DNA of 64,000 bases from an uncultured Pseudanabaenaceae cyanobacterium (GCA_937927915.1 CALGKB010000007.1:1-64000); one strand, 5' to 3'; shown: positions 46,468 to 57,246, numbered from the stretch's first letter. The notes: a model not told the origin generated them from the letters alone. Numbers and translations are program-made.

Positions 46468-47433
46468 ATGCGCATTGCCATTGTCAACGATACACTCATA
46501 GAAGTAGAACTGCTGCGGCGGTTGATTACCTCTGTGCCAGGGTACGAGATAGCATGGGTAGCCAGAGATGGAGAAGAGGCTGTCAGTAAAGCCCAAACCG
46601 ATACCCCAGACCTGATTTTGATGAATCTCATTATGCCCCGCATGGATGGGGTGACCGCCACGGAACTGATTATGAAACAATCCCCCTGCGCTATCCTGAT
46701 CGTGACATCGGGAGTGAAGGAACATTCTGCCCGCATTTTTGCCGCTATGGGACACGGTGCCCTCGATGTGGTGGATACTCCCTCCCTCCAGGATAAAACC
46801 ATCCTCACCAAAATTGCCAATATTGCTAAACTGCTGCAAAAAAACGGTAATAGTAGTGCCAAAGTTATCCCTAAACTAATAGCGATCGGGGCTTCTACCG
46901 GTGGACCCAAGGCAGTTGCCCACATCCTAGCGCAGTTGCCCAGGGATTTAAGTGCCGCTGTAGTCGTCATTCAACACGTCGATGCCCACTTTGCCCAAGG
47001 ATTGTGTGAATGGTTGAACGAACAGTCCGCTCTGCCCGTGGAAATTGCCCAGGCAAATCAAACTCCCACTGCGGGTCGCGTCTTTCTCTCCAGTACCAAT
47101 GACCATCTGGTGATGACTGCCCAACAGACCTTCCAGTACACCCCCGAACCCAAGGATACCCCCTATCGTCCCTCCGTCGATGCCTTTTTCCGCAGTTTGC
47201 ACCAACATTGGCGCAGTAAAGGAATTGCTATGGTCTTAACAGGTATGGGTAGTGACGGTGCCGCAGGCTTGAAACTATTGAAAGAAAAGGGGTGGTACAC
47301 GATCGCCCAGGATGAAGCCACCAGCGTTGTGTATGGCATGCCTAAAGCCGCCAAGGAACTAGGAGCCGCCACTGACATTCTCCCCATAGATAGGATTGTG
47401 CCTGCCTGTATTCGCCACCTAGAGAGACTATGA
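46468..47433 (+). CDS. cheB: CheB methylesterase with Asn at phosphoacceptor site (WspF-like)
   Basis: A 321-residue receptor demethylase. The catalytic domain is intact: S143 (GASTGGPKA), H170 (VVIQHVDAHF) and D263 (TGMGSDGAAGL). The N-terminal receiver resembles WspF (MRIAIVNDT, DTPDLILM, GALDVVDTPS), but the usual phosphoacceptor Asp is Asn53 in LILMNLIMPRMDG, and the conserved receiver Lys is also absent. It therefore cannot be activated by ordinary CheA phosphotransfer, unless Asn53 is deamidated or a base call is wrong. TTGGAGG precedes the ATG. The stop overlaps the next gene by four bases (ATGA). Confidence 0.94.
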   Translation: MRIAIVNDTLIEVELLRRLITSVPGYEIAWVARDGEEAVSKAQTDTPDLILMNLIMPRMDGVTATELIMKQSPCAILIVTSGVKEHSARIFAAMGHGALDVVDTPSLQDKTILTKIANIAKLLQKNGNSSAKVIPKLIAIGASTGGPKAVAHILAQLPRDLSAAVVVIQHVDAHFAQGLCEWLNEQSALPVEIAQANQTPTAGRVFLSSTNDHLVMTAQQTFQYTPEPKDTPYRPSVDAFFRSLHQHWRSKGIAMVLTGMGSDGAAGLKLLKEKGWYTIAQDEATSVVYGMPKAAKELGAATDILPIDRIVPACIRHLERL

Positions 47434-48677
47434 ATAACAGCCGTTTTATCTCCGATTTTAGCCGTTATCCCGCCGCGGTTTTATTGGTGGATGACCAACC
47501 GATGGTGGCAGAGGCTGTGCGCCGTATGCTAGTAGGAGAGAGCAACATCTCTTTCTTCTATTGTGATGACCCTGCCCAAGCAATTAAGACTGCAATTGAT
47601 GTCTCCCCCACCGTAATTTTACAGGACTTAGTCATGCCGGATATTGATGGCATTATGCTTGTCAAATTTTTCCGCTCCCACCCCTCTACCCGCAATATCC
47701 CCATGATTGTTTTATCCACCAAAGAAGACCCCAAACTCAAAGCAGAGGCTTTTGCCGTCGGTGCCAATGACTATTTAATTAAATTACCTGACAAAGCGGA
47801 ACTCATTGCCCGCATCCGTTATCATTCCCGTGCCTATTTGAATCTCTGTTTAGCGGAGGAAAGAGCCACCCAGCTAGCCCTTGCCAATGAACAAATTAGT
47901 AAACTCAATGCCCGTCTCAAACGGGAGAATTTACGCTTGAGCACCGAGTTAGACGTTGCTCGCAAAATTCAAGCTATGATTTTACCCAAGTCCGATGAAC
48001 TAAAGGAGCTAAAAAAGTTAGATATTGATGGGTTTATGGAGCCAGCCTCTGAGGTGGGGGGAGATTACTACGATGTCTGGCAAAACAATGGTGTCTTGCA
48101 TTTGAGTATCGGGGATGTGACGGGGCATGGCTTAGAAAGTGGTCTTTTGATGCTAATGGTGCAGACAGCCGTGCGAGCCATTTCCGCTGTAGATGTTTCT
48201 GACCCCATTGCCTTTCTGCAAGCTCTCAACAAAGTAATTTATGATAATACTAGAAGAATTAACAGCGATCGGAATTTAAGTTTCATCCTTCTATCCTACA
48301 AAAACAACCAGTTGACTATCACTGGGCAGCATGAGTCTGTGATTTTGCTAAAGCATACAGGGGAAATTGAGTTAATTGATTCCATTGATCTAGGCTTTCC
48401 CTTAGGTTTAGAAGCAGACATCCAACCCTTTATTCACACTGTTAGTGCTCCTTTTGAAAGCGGCGACACGATCGTTCTATACACCGATGGCATAGTAGAG
48501 GCAGAAAACAGCAAAAAAGAACACTATGGCTTAGAGAGACTCTGTATGCAGTTAAAAGAAAATGCCTATAAACCTGCCCAAGAAATACGCAAAGCCATTA
48601 TCAAAGACCTCAAAGCTCACATTGGCAAGCAGCGCATCTATGACGACATTACTCTCTTAGTGATCAAACATCCCTAG
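47430..48677 (+). CDS. WspR-like receiver fused to a PP2C/SpoIIE-type phosphatase
   Basis: A 415-residue response regulator. The receiver (about 10-140) has phosphoacceptor D66 in PTVILQDLVMPDIDG and long stretches that recall WspR (AAVLLVDDQPMVAEAVRRML, PMIVLSTKEDPKLKAEAFAV, ARIRYHSRAYLNLCLAEE). After a coiled coil (about 140-185) comes a PP2C-type Ser/Thr phosphatase of the RsbU/SpoIIE class (about 195-412) instead of the GGDEF domain of WspR. Metal-site acidic residues are in GGDYYDV, SIGDVTGHG and RIYDDITLLV. RsbU-type enzymes dephosphorylate STAS-domain antagonists in partner switching. No STAS or anti-sigma gene is in the window. Confidence 0.93.
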   Translation: MNNSRFISDFSRYPAAVLLVDDQPMVAEAVRRMLVGESNISFFYCDDPAQAIKTAIDVSPTVILQDLVMPDIDGIMLVKFFRSHPSTRNIPMIVLSTKEDPKLKAEAFAVGANDYLIKLPDKAELIARIRYHSRAYLNLCLAEERATQLALANEQISKLNARLKRENLRLSTELDVARKIQAMILPKSDELKELKKLDIDGFMEPASEVGGDYYDVWQNNGVLHLSIGDVTGHGLESGLLMLMVQTAVRAISAVDVSDPIAFLQALNKVIYDNTRRINSDRNLSFILLSYKNNQLTITGQHESVILLKHTGEIELIDSIDLGFPLGLEADIQPFIHTVSAPFESGDTIVLYTDGIVEAENSKKEHYGLERLCMQLKENAYKPAQEIRKAIIKDLKAHIGKQRIYDDITLLVIKHP

Positions 48678-48733
48678 CAATATGTACCCCTATGGGATAG
48701 AATAAAAGCCTGTAAAGTGAGAGGGAGTCGGAA

Positions 48734-50494
48734 ATGTTCAAAAATATGACACTGCAAGCGCGTATCGTTACTGCCTTTCTGTTTATGGCAGTGCTGGTAG
48801 TTGTAGTGGCAGGTGTTGGCTTTTGGGGAATTCGCTCCCTCGCTTACCGAATTTCTGTGATTAAAACTAACTCCTATCCCACCGCTATTGTTTTATTACG
48901 CCTACAGCAGACACACCTTAACCAACAGTCTGCTATTCGTTTACTCCTCAGAAGTAATACCACCTTGGAAGAACGAGCTAGAGGAGACAGGGAATTAAGC
49001 AACGCCATTGCAGAAGCTCCTAAAGTTATCCAAGCCTACGATACTCTACCCCGTGATGAGGCGGAAGACAAAATATTTCAAAACTTCAAGGCGAAATGGG
49101 CAAACTGGGAAAGGCTACTGGGCAATATTAAAAGTTTGTTGGATGAGTACAAAGATTTGGCGGTAGTTGATCCGCGTAAAACTGTAATGGAACTGCGGTT
49201 GGCAGGACGCACTAATACCATCGAATTTACCAAAGCACAGCGATCGGTGGAAATCCTAGAAAAAATTCTGGACATCAAGAGACGGGAAAGCGATCAGAGT
49301 TTTGAGGAGGTACAGCGGGCAATAGAGGAGTTAGTAAGTTACAGTCAGTCCTTTGCCGAAAAGACGTTCCAGCAAGCGGGGCGCAATGTGCAAGTAGCTA
49401 GTTTTTGGATTACAGTCTGGACTGCCATTGGTCCTATTACTGCTGTCGTATTTGGTATTTTATTCAGCAATACTATTGCCAAACCTTTGGGGGCTAAAAT
49501 TGCTACAGTGGTTGCTATAGCGGAAAAAATAGCGCAGGGGGATTTAACTTCCCAGGTACAAGAAGCAGAGGTCAAAGATGAAATTGGGCGCTTATTGGAT
49601 GCCTTCCGTTTGATGACTTCTAGCCTTAATAACTTAATAGCCCAAGTGAACCAGTCGGGGATCAAAATTACCTCTTCTGCTACTCAAATTGCGGCATCAG
49701 GTAAACAGTTAGAAGCCACGGTCAATGAACAGGTAGCCTCCACTAACGAAGTAGTCGCTACAGCGAAAGAAATTGCTGCCACCTCCACAGAATTGTCCCG
49801 GGTGATGCGGGAAGTTGCTCACCTCGCCGATACCACAACTAGTGCTGCTGCCACAGGGCAAAAAGATTTAGAAATTATGGAAAGAAATATGCGACAAATA
49901 GCGGATGGCACTGCTTCTATTTCATCGCGGTTGGGGGTAATTAGTGAGAAGGCAAACAATATTAACACAATTGTTACTACTATCACTAAAGTTGCAGACC
50001 AGACCAACTTATTATCCCTCAATGCTGCTATTGAAGCAGAGAAAGCGGGGGAATATGGCTTAGGTTTTGCAGTGGTGGCGCGGGAAATTCGTCGCCTTGC
50101 CGATCAGACAGCCATTGCTACTTTGGACATTGAAAACATGGTGCAAGAAATGCAGTCAGCAGTAGCCAGTGGGGTGATGGAAATGGATAAATTCACCAAA
50201 GAAGTAGAGCGGGCAGTAGAAGACATCCGCAGTGTAGGGGGGAAATTAACACAAGTAATTAGCCAAGTACAGGAATTAGGACCACGCTTTGAAGCTGTCA
50301 ATCAGGGCATGGAAGCGCAGTCAATTGGTGCCAATCAAATTAGTGAGGCAATGTTGCAACTAAGTGAGGCAGCTAATCAAACAGCAGCAGCTCTGCGGGA
50401 AATCAATCGCGCAATTGAACAATTAAATGAGGCGAGTAAAGATCTAAGGCGAGAAATTTCGCGGTTTCAATTGCAACAATCCCGCCTGTTATGA
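48734..50494 (+). CDS. Methyl-accepting chemoreceptor (WspA-like)
   Basis: A 586-residue membrane receptor. The first membrane segment (about 10-32, IVTAFLFMAVLVVVVAGVGF) is followed by a ~185-residue periplasmic helical-bundle sensor, a second membrane segment (about 222-245), a HAMP domain (LGAKIATVVAIAEKIAQGDL) and a signalling domain with the standard hairpin tip VADQTNLLSLNAAIEAEKAG. The layout and the helical sensor are like WspA, which reports surface contact or envelope stress. It overlaps the next gene by four bases (ATGA). Confidence 0.94.
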   Translation: MFKNMTLQARIVTAFLFMAVLVVVVAGVGFWGIRSLAYRISVIKTNSYPTAIVLLRLQQTHLNQQSAIRLLLRSNTTLEERARGDRELSNAIAEAPKVIQAYDTLPRDEAEDKIFQNFKAKWANWERLLGNIKSLLDEYKDLAVVDPRKTVMELRLAGRTNTIEFTKAQRSVEILEKILDIKRRESDQSFEEVQRAIEELVSYSQSFAEKTFQQAGRNVQVASFWITVWTAIGPITAVVFGILFSNTIAKPLGAKIATVVAIAEKIAQGDLTSQVQEAEVKDEIGRLLDAFRLMTSSLNNLIAQVNQSGIKITSSATQIAASGKQLEATVNEQVASTNEVVATAKEIAATSTELSRVMREVAHLADTTTSAAATGQKDLEIMERNMRQIADGTASISSRLGVISEKANNINTIVTTITKVADQTNLLSLNAAIEAEKAGEYGLGFAVVAREIRRLADQTAIATLDIENMVQEMQSAVASGVMEMDKFTKEVERAVEDIRSVGGKLTQVISQVQELGPRFEAVNQGMEAQSIGANQISEAMLQLSEAANQTAAALREINRAIEQLNEASKDLRREISRFQLQQSRLL

Positions 50495-51168
50495 ACAGCA
50501 TCTTACCACCCCATTGTTGGCGAGCAATTGGTATTTGGGGCGATCGTTCCTGCTCTAAACTAGCACAGCATATTCATTGCCATAACTGTCCCATTTATGC
50601 TAGCGCAGGGAGGGAATTATTAGAGCGCTCTTCCCCCCTTGATTATCGTGAGGAGTGGACAGGATTCTTTAGCAAAATTCCTGTGGGAGAAACAGACAAG
50701 GGGATCGATACTCTGTCAGTGGGTATTTTCCGCTTGGGAGAGGAATATTTTGCCCTTGCTTCTCATCTTTTTGCCGAAGTAACCGATATTTTACCCATTC
50801 ACACCATCCCCCATCGCAGCAATGACATTCTCTTAGGTATGGTCAACATCAGGGGGGAAATTCAGTTATGTGTTTCTCTGCACAATTTGTTAGGCATTAG
50901 TAGCAACGAAAGAGCAATTACAAAAAAGAAAACCCTAGAACAGCGACGCATGGTCGTTGTGGCAAAGGGCAGCGATCGGTGGGTATTTATAGTCGATGAA
51001 ATGCATGGTATCTATCGCCTACAGGCACAATTATTTAATCCCCCCACAACAGTAAGTAAACGATCGGATGCTTACAATTACAAAGTTTTTCGCTGGCAAG
51101 AGCGCCAAGTAGGTTTGCTAGAGCCAGATTTACTATTCCAAAGTCTCAGTCGGAGGGTGTTATGTTGA
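50491..51168 (+). CDS. cheW: CheW adaptor with N-terminal cysteine motif (WspD-like)
   Basis: A 225-residue CheW. The core (about 75-220) is seen in LSVGIFRLGEEYFALASHLF and LGMVNIRGEIQLCVSLHNLL. The N-terminal ~60 residues have a fixed Cys/His pattern, CWRAIGIWGDRSC then HIHCHNCPIYA, which recalls WspD proteins and may bind a metal or a redox centre. In Wsp, WspD joins the receptor with WspB in the signalling complex. It overlaps both the receptor gene (4 bases) and cheA (7 bases). Confidence 0.92.
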   Translation: MNSILPPHCWRAIGIWGDRSCSKLAQHIHCHNCPIYASAGRELLERSSPLDYREEWTGFFSKIPVGETDKGIDTLSVGIFRLGEEYFALASHLFAEVTDILPIHTIPHRSNDILLGMVNIRGEIQLCVSLHNLLGISSNERAITKKKTLEQRRMVVVAKGSDRWVFIVDEMHGIYRLQAQLFNPPTTVSKRSDAYNYKVFRWQERQVGLLEPDLLFQSLSRRVLC

Positions 51169-53852
51169 TTGATGATTCCCTGCTCGATTTATTTCTATTG
51201 GAGGTACAAAATTATACCCATCTGTTTACCCAGGAACTATTTGGCAAAGCAGAACCTGACTTGGAGGTACTTATACGGGCAGCCCATTCTATCAAGGGAG
51301 CAGCAAAAATTGTGGGCTTACATGATATTGCCCAGTTAGCAGGCGCCCTAGAAAACTATGTGGAAAAGGGGGCAGGAGTTGAACTGGAAAAGTTGGGGGT
51401 AGCAGTCAATTTTTTGCGGGCACTGGGCTACGTTACCCCCACTGCCCTACAGCAATTATTACCTGAAATTCACAAAATTGTGCAAATTCACTTAGAAAAA
51501 ATTGCTCAGCCAGACCAACCCGAAGAAGTTGTGATACCAGTTCCTGTTAAGACTGTGCCAGAACAACCGATCGTGGACAGTACCATGCCCGATCTAAGTG
51601 ACCTTTCCATGCTGGAACTGTTCAAATTAGAGGTAGAAAATCAGGTTCATGTTTTGAATGAAGGGTTATTAAAACTAGAGAGCGACCTCAGGGACATTGA
51701 GCAAATTGATACTCTGATGCGAGCAGCACATTCCATTAAGGGGGCGGCCAGGATTGTGCAAATAGAAGCAGTGGTGCAAATTTCCCACATCATGGAAGAC
51801 TGTTTTATTAGTGCTAAGGAGGGAAAACTAACACTGACAACCCACCACTTAGATACTTTGTTTACAGCAGTTGATTTAATTGCAGCGATCGGTAAAACTC
51901 TACCAGATTCCCTGGATGATCTACAAACAGAAATTCAAGCAATAGTAAATGCTTTGCATGCTATTTATAGCAATACAGATGTCTCTCCCAAGACAACGCC
52001 TGTGCCAGAAGTTAGCAGTATAGAAAAGAGAGAAACCGAGGAAATACAAGAGCAGCCTAAACAAGTTAAACCCGATGGGAAAAGTGCTAATAAAACAGAT
52101 GTCCCTGGGACAGAAAGGGTAGTGCGAGTTAGTAAAGAAAACCTCAATCGTTTGATGGGTCTAGCGGGGGAATCCCTTGTCGCTGCTAATTGGCTACAAC
52201 CCTTTGCTGATTCCCTGTTGAAATTAAAGACTACCCAAACGGAACTATCCCGCTTATTAGAAAGAGCAAATGATGAACTTAGTAATAACAAATTCCTGGG
52301 GGAATATGAATTAAGATTTTTACGCTCTGCTATTTTAAAGGCGGAGCAATGCCGTCAATTGCTGACCGATCGGTTGAATGAATTGGAACTATTTGCCCGC
52401 CAATCAGCTAACTTGTCCGATCGTTTATATCGGGAAGTGATTGCCAGTCATATGCGCCCCTTTGCCGACGGTATTCAGGCATTTCCCCGCATGGTCAGGG
52501 ATGTCGCCAGAAAGTTAAACAAACAAGTGCACTTAGAAATTTTGGGCAAGTCCACTCAAGTCGATCGGGATATTTTGGAAAAACTAGAAGCTCCCCTCAC
52601 CCACATCTTAAGAAATGCCATTGATCACGGGATAGAACCCCCAGAGGAAAGGATTAGTAAGGGTAAACCCCCTGTGGGCACAATTCGTTTAGAAGCTAGC
52701 CATCGGGCAGGAATGTTGATGATCACTGTGACAGATGATGGGCGGGGTATTGATACAGAAAAATTGAAGGCGAAAATTATCAGTAAGGGTCTGTCCACAC
52801 CAGCGATCGTCAATCAAATGACGGAGGGAGAATTAATAGATTTTTTGTTTCTGCCCGGCTTTTCGACGGCACAACAGGTGAGTGAAATTTCGGGGCGGGG
52901 GGTGGGGTTAGATATTGTGCAAAGTATGGTGCAGGAGGTGGGGGGTACTGTCAAAGCCACATCCCAATTAGGTAAAGGCACGACATTTCATCTGCAACTC
53001 CCCCTCACCCTCTCGGTCATTCGTACTTTGTTAGTTGCCATTAGTAAAGAAACCTATGCTTTTCCCCTCTCCCGTATTGATTTTATTACGATCGTGCAGC
53101 GGCACCAAATTCACACCTTGGAAACAAGGGAGTATTTTACTTTTAATAATCAGCAGATTGGTATTATTTCTGCTGCCCAAGTCCTACAATTGCCTGCCCA
53201 TTCCCAGACAACGGATGAAATTCCTGTCATTGTCATTAGCGATCGGTTTAGTACCTATGGTTTGGTGGTGGATAAATTTTTAGGGGAAAAAGAATTAGTT
53301 GTGCGTCCCCTTGACCCCCGCCTGGGGAAAGTTCCGAATATCAGCGCTGCTGCCTTGATGGAAGATGGCTCCCCCACTTTGATTGTCGATGTAGAGGATT
53401 TGGTGCGCTCCATTGATAAATTACTCAACACTAATCTAGTAGAACATATTGCCTACGATGACAAATTAGTGACCAGGAAAAAGCGAGTTTTAGTAGTGGA
53501 TGACTCCCTCACTGTCAGGGAGGTGGAAAAGAAATTATTAGAAAATCACGGTTACGAAGTGGTAGCAGCGATCGATGGTGTGGACGGCTGGAATGTCCTC
53601 ACTATAGATGGAAATTTTGACCTCCTTATTACTGATATAGATATGCCGCGCATGAACGGCTTAGAGTTAGTCAGCCGTATTCGCAATCATCCCAACTTCA
53701 AAACTTTACCTGTAGTCATTGTCTCCTACAAAGACCGCGAAGAAGACCGCCTGCGGGGGTTAGAAGTGGGGGCTAATTTCTACCTCACCAAAAGCAGTTT
53801 CCACGACAATTCCCTCCTGCAAGCGGTGCAAGATTTGATCGGTCCGCCCTAA
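51162..53852 (+). CDS. cheA: Hybrid CheA kinase with two Hpt domains and C-terminal receiver (WspE-like)
   Basis: An 896-residue histidine kinase. Two Hpt domains both keep their phosphorylatable His: H42 and H190, each in an AAHSIKGAA motif. A Pro- and Lys-rich linker follows, then the dimerisation and ATPase domains (HILRNAIDHGIEPPEER, VTDDGRGID, GRGVGLDIV), a CheW-like domain and a C-terminal receiver with D825 (LLITDIDMPRMNG) and its Lys (YLTKSS). This is the WspE architecture, with an extra Hpt. Likely targets are its own receiver and the WspR-like phosphatase regulator; the CheB in the cluster lacks the acceptor Asp. It is the last gene of the overlapping cluster. Confidence 0.95.
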   Translation: MLIDDSLLDLFLLEVQNYTHLFTQELFGKAEPDLEVLIRAAHSIKGAAKIVGLHDIAQLAGALENYVEKGAGVELEKLGVAVNFLRALGYVTPTALQQLLPEIHKIVQIHLEKIAQPDQPEEVVIPVPVKTVPEQPIVDSTMPDLSDLSMLELFKLEVENQVHVLNEGLLKLESDLRDIEQIDTLMRAAHSIKGAARIVQIEAVVQISHIMEDCFISAKEGKLTLTTHHLDTLFTAVDLIAAIGKTLPDSLDDLQTEIQAIVNALHAIYSNTDVSPKTTPVPEVSSIEKRETEEIQEQPKQVKPDGKSANKTDVPGTERVVRVSKENLNRLMGLAGESLVAANWLQPFADSLLKLKTTQTELSRLLERANDELSNNKFLGEYELRFLRSAILKAEQCRQLLTDRLNELELFARQSANLSDRLYREVIASHMRPFADGIQAFPRMVRDVARKLNKQVHLEILGKSTQVDRDILEKLEAPLTHILRNAIDHGIEPPEERISKGKPPVGTIRLEASHRAGMLMITVTDDGRGIDTEKLKAKIISKGLSTPAIVNQMTEGELIDFLFLPGFSTAQQVSEISGRGVGLDIVQSMVQEVGGTVKATSQLGKGTTFHLQLPLTLSVIRTLLVAISKETYAFPLSRIDFITIVQRHQIHTLETREYFTFNNQQIGIISAAQVLQLPAHSQTTDEIPVIVISDRFSTYGLVVDKFLGEKELVVRPLDPRLGKVPNISAAALMEDGSPTLIVDVEDLVRSIDKLLNTNLVEHIAYDDKLVTRKKRVLVVDDSLTVREVEKKLLENHGYEVVAAIDGVDGWNVLTIDGNFDLLITDIDMPRMNGLELVSRIRNHPNFKTLPVVIVSYKDREEDRLRGLEVGANFYLTKSSFHDNSLLQAVQDLIGPP

Positions 53853-53904
53853 TTCCCCCTGGTTCGGAAAACCGCCCTGTAGATTCCCCCCCCGATTCGC
53901 TACA

Positions 53905-53931
53905 TTAGCACTCAGGTTAAGAGAGTGCCAA
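53905..53931 (+). promoter_or_regulatory. CIRCE operator (HrcA binding site)
   Basis: TTAGCACTC at 53905-53913, nine bases, then GAGTGCCAA at 53923-53931: the CIRCE inverted repeat with one mismatch in the right arm. It lies about 50 bases upstream of groES, as expected for HrcA repression of the groESL operon. Confidence 0.95.
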
Positions 53932-53981
53932 CCACTCCACTGACCTTGTAATTTGATTGATTATAGAGAGGAAGGGAAGCG

Positions 53982-54293
53982 ATGGCAACTACCACTCTGA
54001 ATGTATCTACGGTGAAGCCCTTGGGCGATCGTGTACTGGTAAAACTGAGTGAAAGAGAAGAGAAGACGGCAGGGGGCATCTATCTGCCCGATACAGCAAA
54101 GGAAAAACCCCAAATTGGTGAAGTGGCAGCCGTTGGACCTGGCAAGCGCAACGATGATGGCAGCCGCCAAGCTATGGAAGTCAAGGTAGGGGACAAAGTT
54201 CTCTACTCCAAGTATGCAGGCACGGAAGTCAAGATTGGCACAGAAGAATACGTCCTGCTCTCGGAAAAAGACATTTTGGCAATTTTGTCCTAA
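53982..54293 (+). CDS. groS: Co-chaperonin GroES
   Basis: A 103-residue lid protein for the GroEL cage; it forms a heptamer. [20 protein letters not shown] at the start, the mobile loop [20 protein letters not shown] and the C-terminal strand [14 protein letters not shown] are standard. It has the GAGAGGAAGGGAAGCG ribosome-binding region and the CIRCE operator upstream, and groEL 52 bases downstream. This is the usual groESL operon. Confidence 0.98.
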   Translation: MATTTLNVSTVKPLGDRVLVKLSEREEKTAGGIYLPDTAKEKPQIGEVAAVGPGKRNDDGSRQAMEVKVGDKVLYSKYAGTEVKIGTEEYVLLSEKDILAILS

Positions 54294-54333
54294 GCTTTTC
54301 CCCTCGTCTGACATTTTTGCATTTCATCTGTAG

Positions 54334-55983
<1,650 letters not shown>

Positions 55984-56012
55984 GCCCTAACTGCTCGCCT
56001 TAAACTGTGTGT

Positions 56013-56037
56013 CCCTCCGCAAAACGGGGGGATTTTT
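56013..56037 (+). terminator. Rho-independent terminator of groESL
   Basis: CCCTCCG (56013-56019) pairs with CGGGGGG (56025-56031), one T-G wobble, around CAAAA, followed by ATTTTT. Confidence 0.8.
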
Positions 56038-56085
56038 GTTGCCCTTTTGTGAAAGAATCAACGTAGTGCTGGCGAGAAAAGCGAT

Positions 56086-57213
56086 ATGGGCAGTGTGGAA
56101 GTAGGATCTAAGACAGCTCGGGATACCACCATCGATATTCTGCGGGGCATAGCAATTCTTACAATGGTATGTGCCAATGCGGCGGCGTATATTCTACGGA
56201 CACCCCACCCTCTGGGGATTAGACTGTATGGCACCTGGGCAGCTCCCCTATTTATTGTGTTAGCAGGTTTAATGGTGGCATTTACACAGCAGCACAAGAA
56301 CTATCACTTCTCCCACTATTTACAGCGGGGGGGGCTATTGTTGCTCACTGCCTGCCTATTTGATATGTTCTGTTTTGGCGGCTATCCCCTGTTGGGTTTT
56401 GATGTCTTGTATTTGATTGCTATTTCTATCCCCTTAGCATTTTGGTTTCATAAACTGAAAGTTTTGCCGCAATATGCCATAGTGACTGCCATCATTATCC
56501 TCACCCCTATCCTACAAAAATGGCTAGGCTACAACCCAGAGATGCCGACAGCGATTCCCCTCTTTCCTGGGGAAGAGGCAGTTAGTTTTTCCCTCCCCAC
56601 TGTCGTAAAACACTGGTTAATTGATGGCTGGTTTCCCCTTTTCCCATGGCTGGGTTTTAGTTTTATTGGTGTCATACTTGCCCAGCTAAGAGCGGAGTTT
56701 ACTAGCTTTGTCCATCCCCGCTTTCTGCTGGCAGGTGTGATTTCTCTCCTTATCGGTCTAGCTACTTGGTTTACAGAGTTGAAACATCTGACGACTGCTA
56801 CCAATCTCTCTCCCTATGTGCCCCTGTTTGCCTTTGAAAAATTAGCGATCAGGGGAGGGGAAACGGAGTATTATAGCGAAATGTTCTATCCCCCCACGAT
56901 CGGTTATTGTTTGGTGGCTTTGGGGCTAATTCTGCTGTTATTTTTCTTGGTGGATTGGCGCCCCCGTTTACCTATTTACCAACCCCTGGCACTCCTAGGA
57001 CAATGCAGCTTGTTTATGTATCTCCTCCACTACAGTTTGGTCTACCATGTCATCGATCGGTTAGTGCCAGAGGAGTCATTACCGATGGGGCAGTTTCTCC
57101 TAGTTTATTTGGCATTTATGGTGTTTCTGGTGGCAGTGGCAGCGGGGGTGAGTTGGTTAAAGCAGAAGTGGCACAAACCACCCTATCTAGTCAAGTTTGT
57201 CCTGGGGGGCTAA
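56086..57213 (+). CDS. HGSNAT/DUF1624-like membrane acyltransferase
   Basis: A 375-residue protein with about ten membrane segments. The first ~60 residues hold the pattern of the heparan-alpha-glucosaminide N-acetyltransferase-like family (TTIDILRGIAILTMVCANAA, then GIRLYGTWAAPLFIVLAGLM), with the conserved Asp-x-x-Arg-Gly at the start of the first helix. Such proteins move acyl groups across a membrane or onto sugars. It ends 33 bases before lanM on the same strand, so it could be part of the lanthipeptide operon (for product acylation, envelope protection or unrelated envelope work). That link is positional only. Confidence 0.78.
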   Translation: MGSVEVGSKTARDTTIDILRGIAILTMVCANAAAYILRTPHPLGIRLYGTWAAPLFIVLAGLMVAFTQQHKNYHFSHYLQRGGLLLLTACLFDMFCFGGYPLLGFDVLYLIAISIPLAFWFHKLKVLPQYAIVTAIIILTPILQKWLGYNPEMPTAIPLFPGEEAVSFSLPTVVKHWLIDGWFPLFPWLGFSFIGVILAQLRAEFTSFVHPRFLLAGVISLLIGLATWFTELKHLTTATNLSPYVPLFAFEKLAIRGGETEYYSEMFYPPTIGYCLVALGLILLLFFLVDWRPRLPIYQPLALLGQCSLFMYLLHYSLVYHVIDRLVPEESLPMGQFLLVYLAFMVFLVAVAAGVSWLKQKWHKPPYLVKFVLGG

Positions 57214-57246
57214 GATGGGATTGTCTTTTTCTGCAACGGCTGACCT

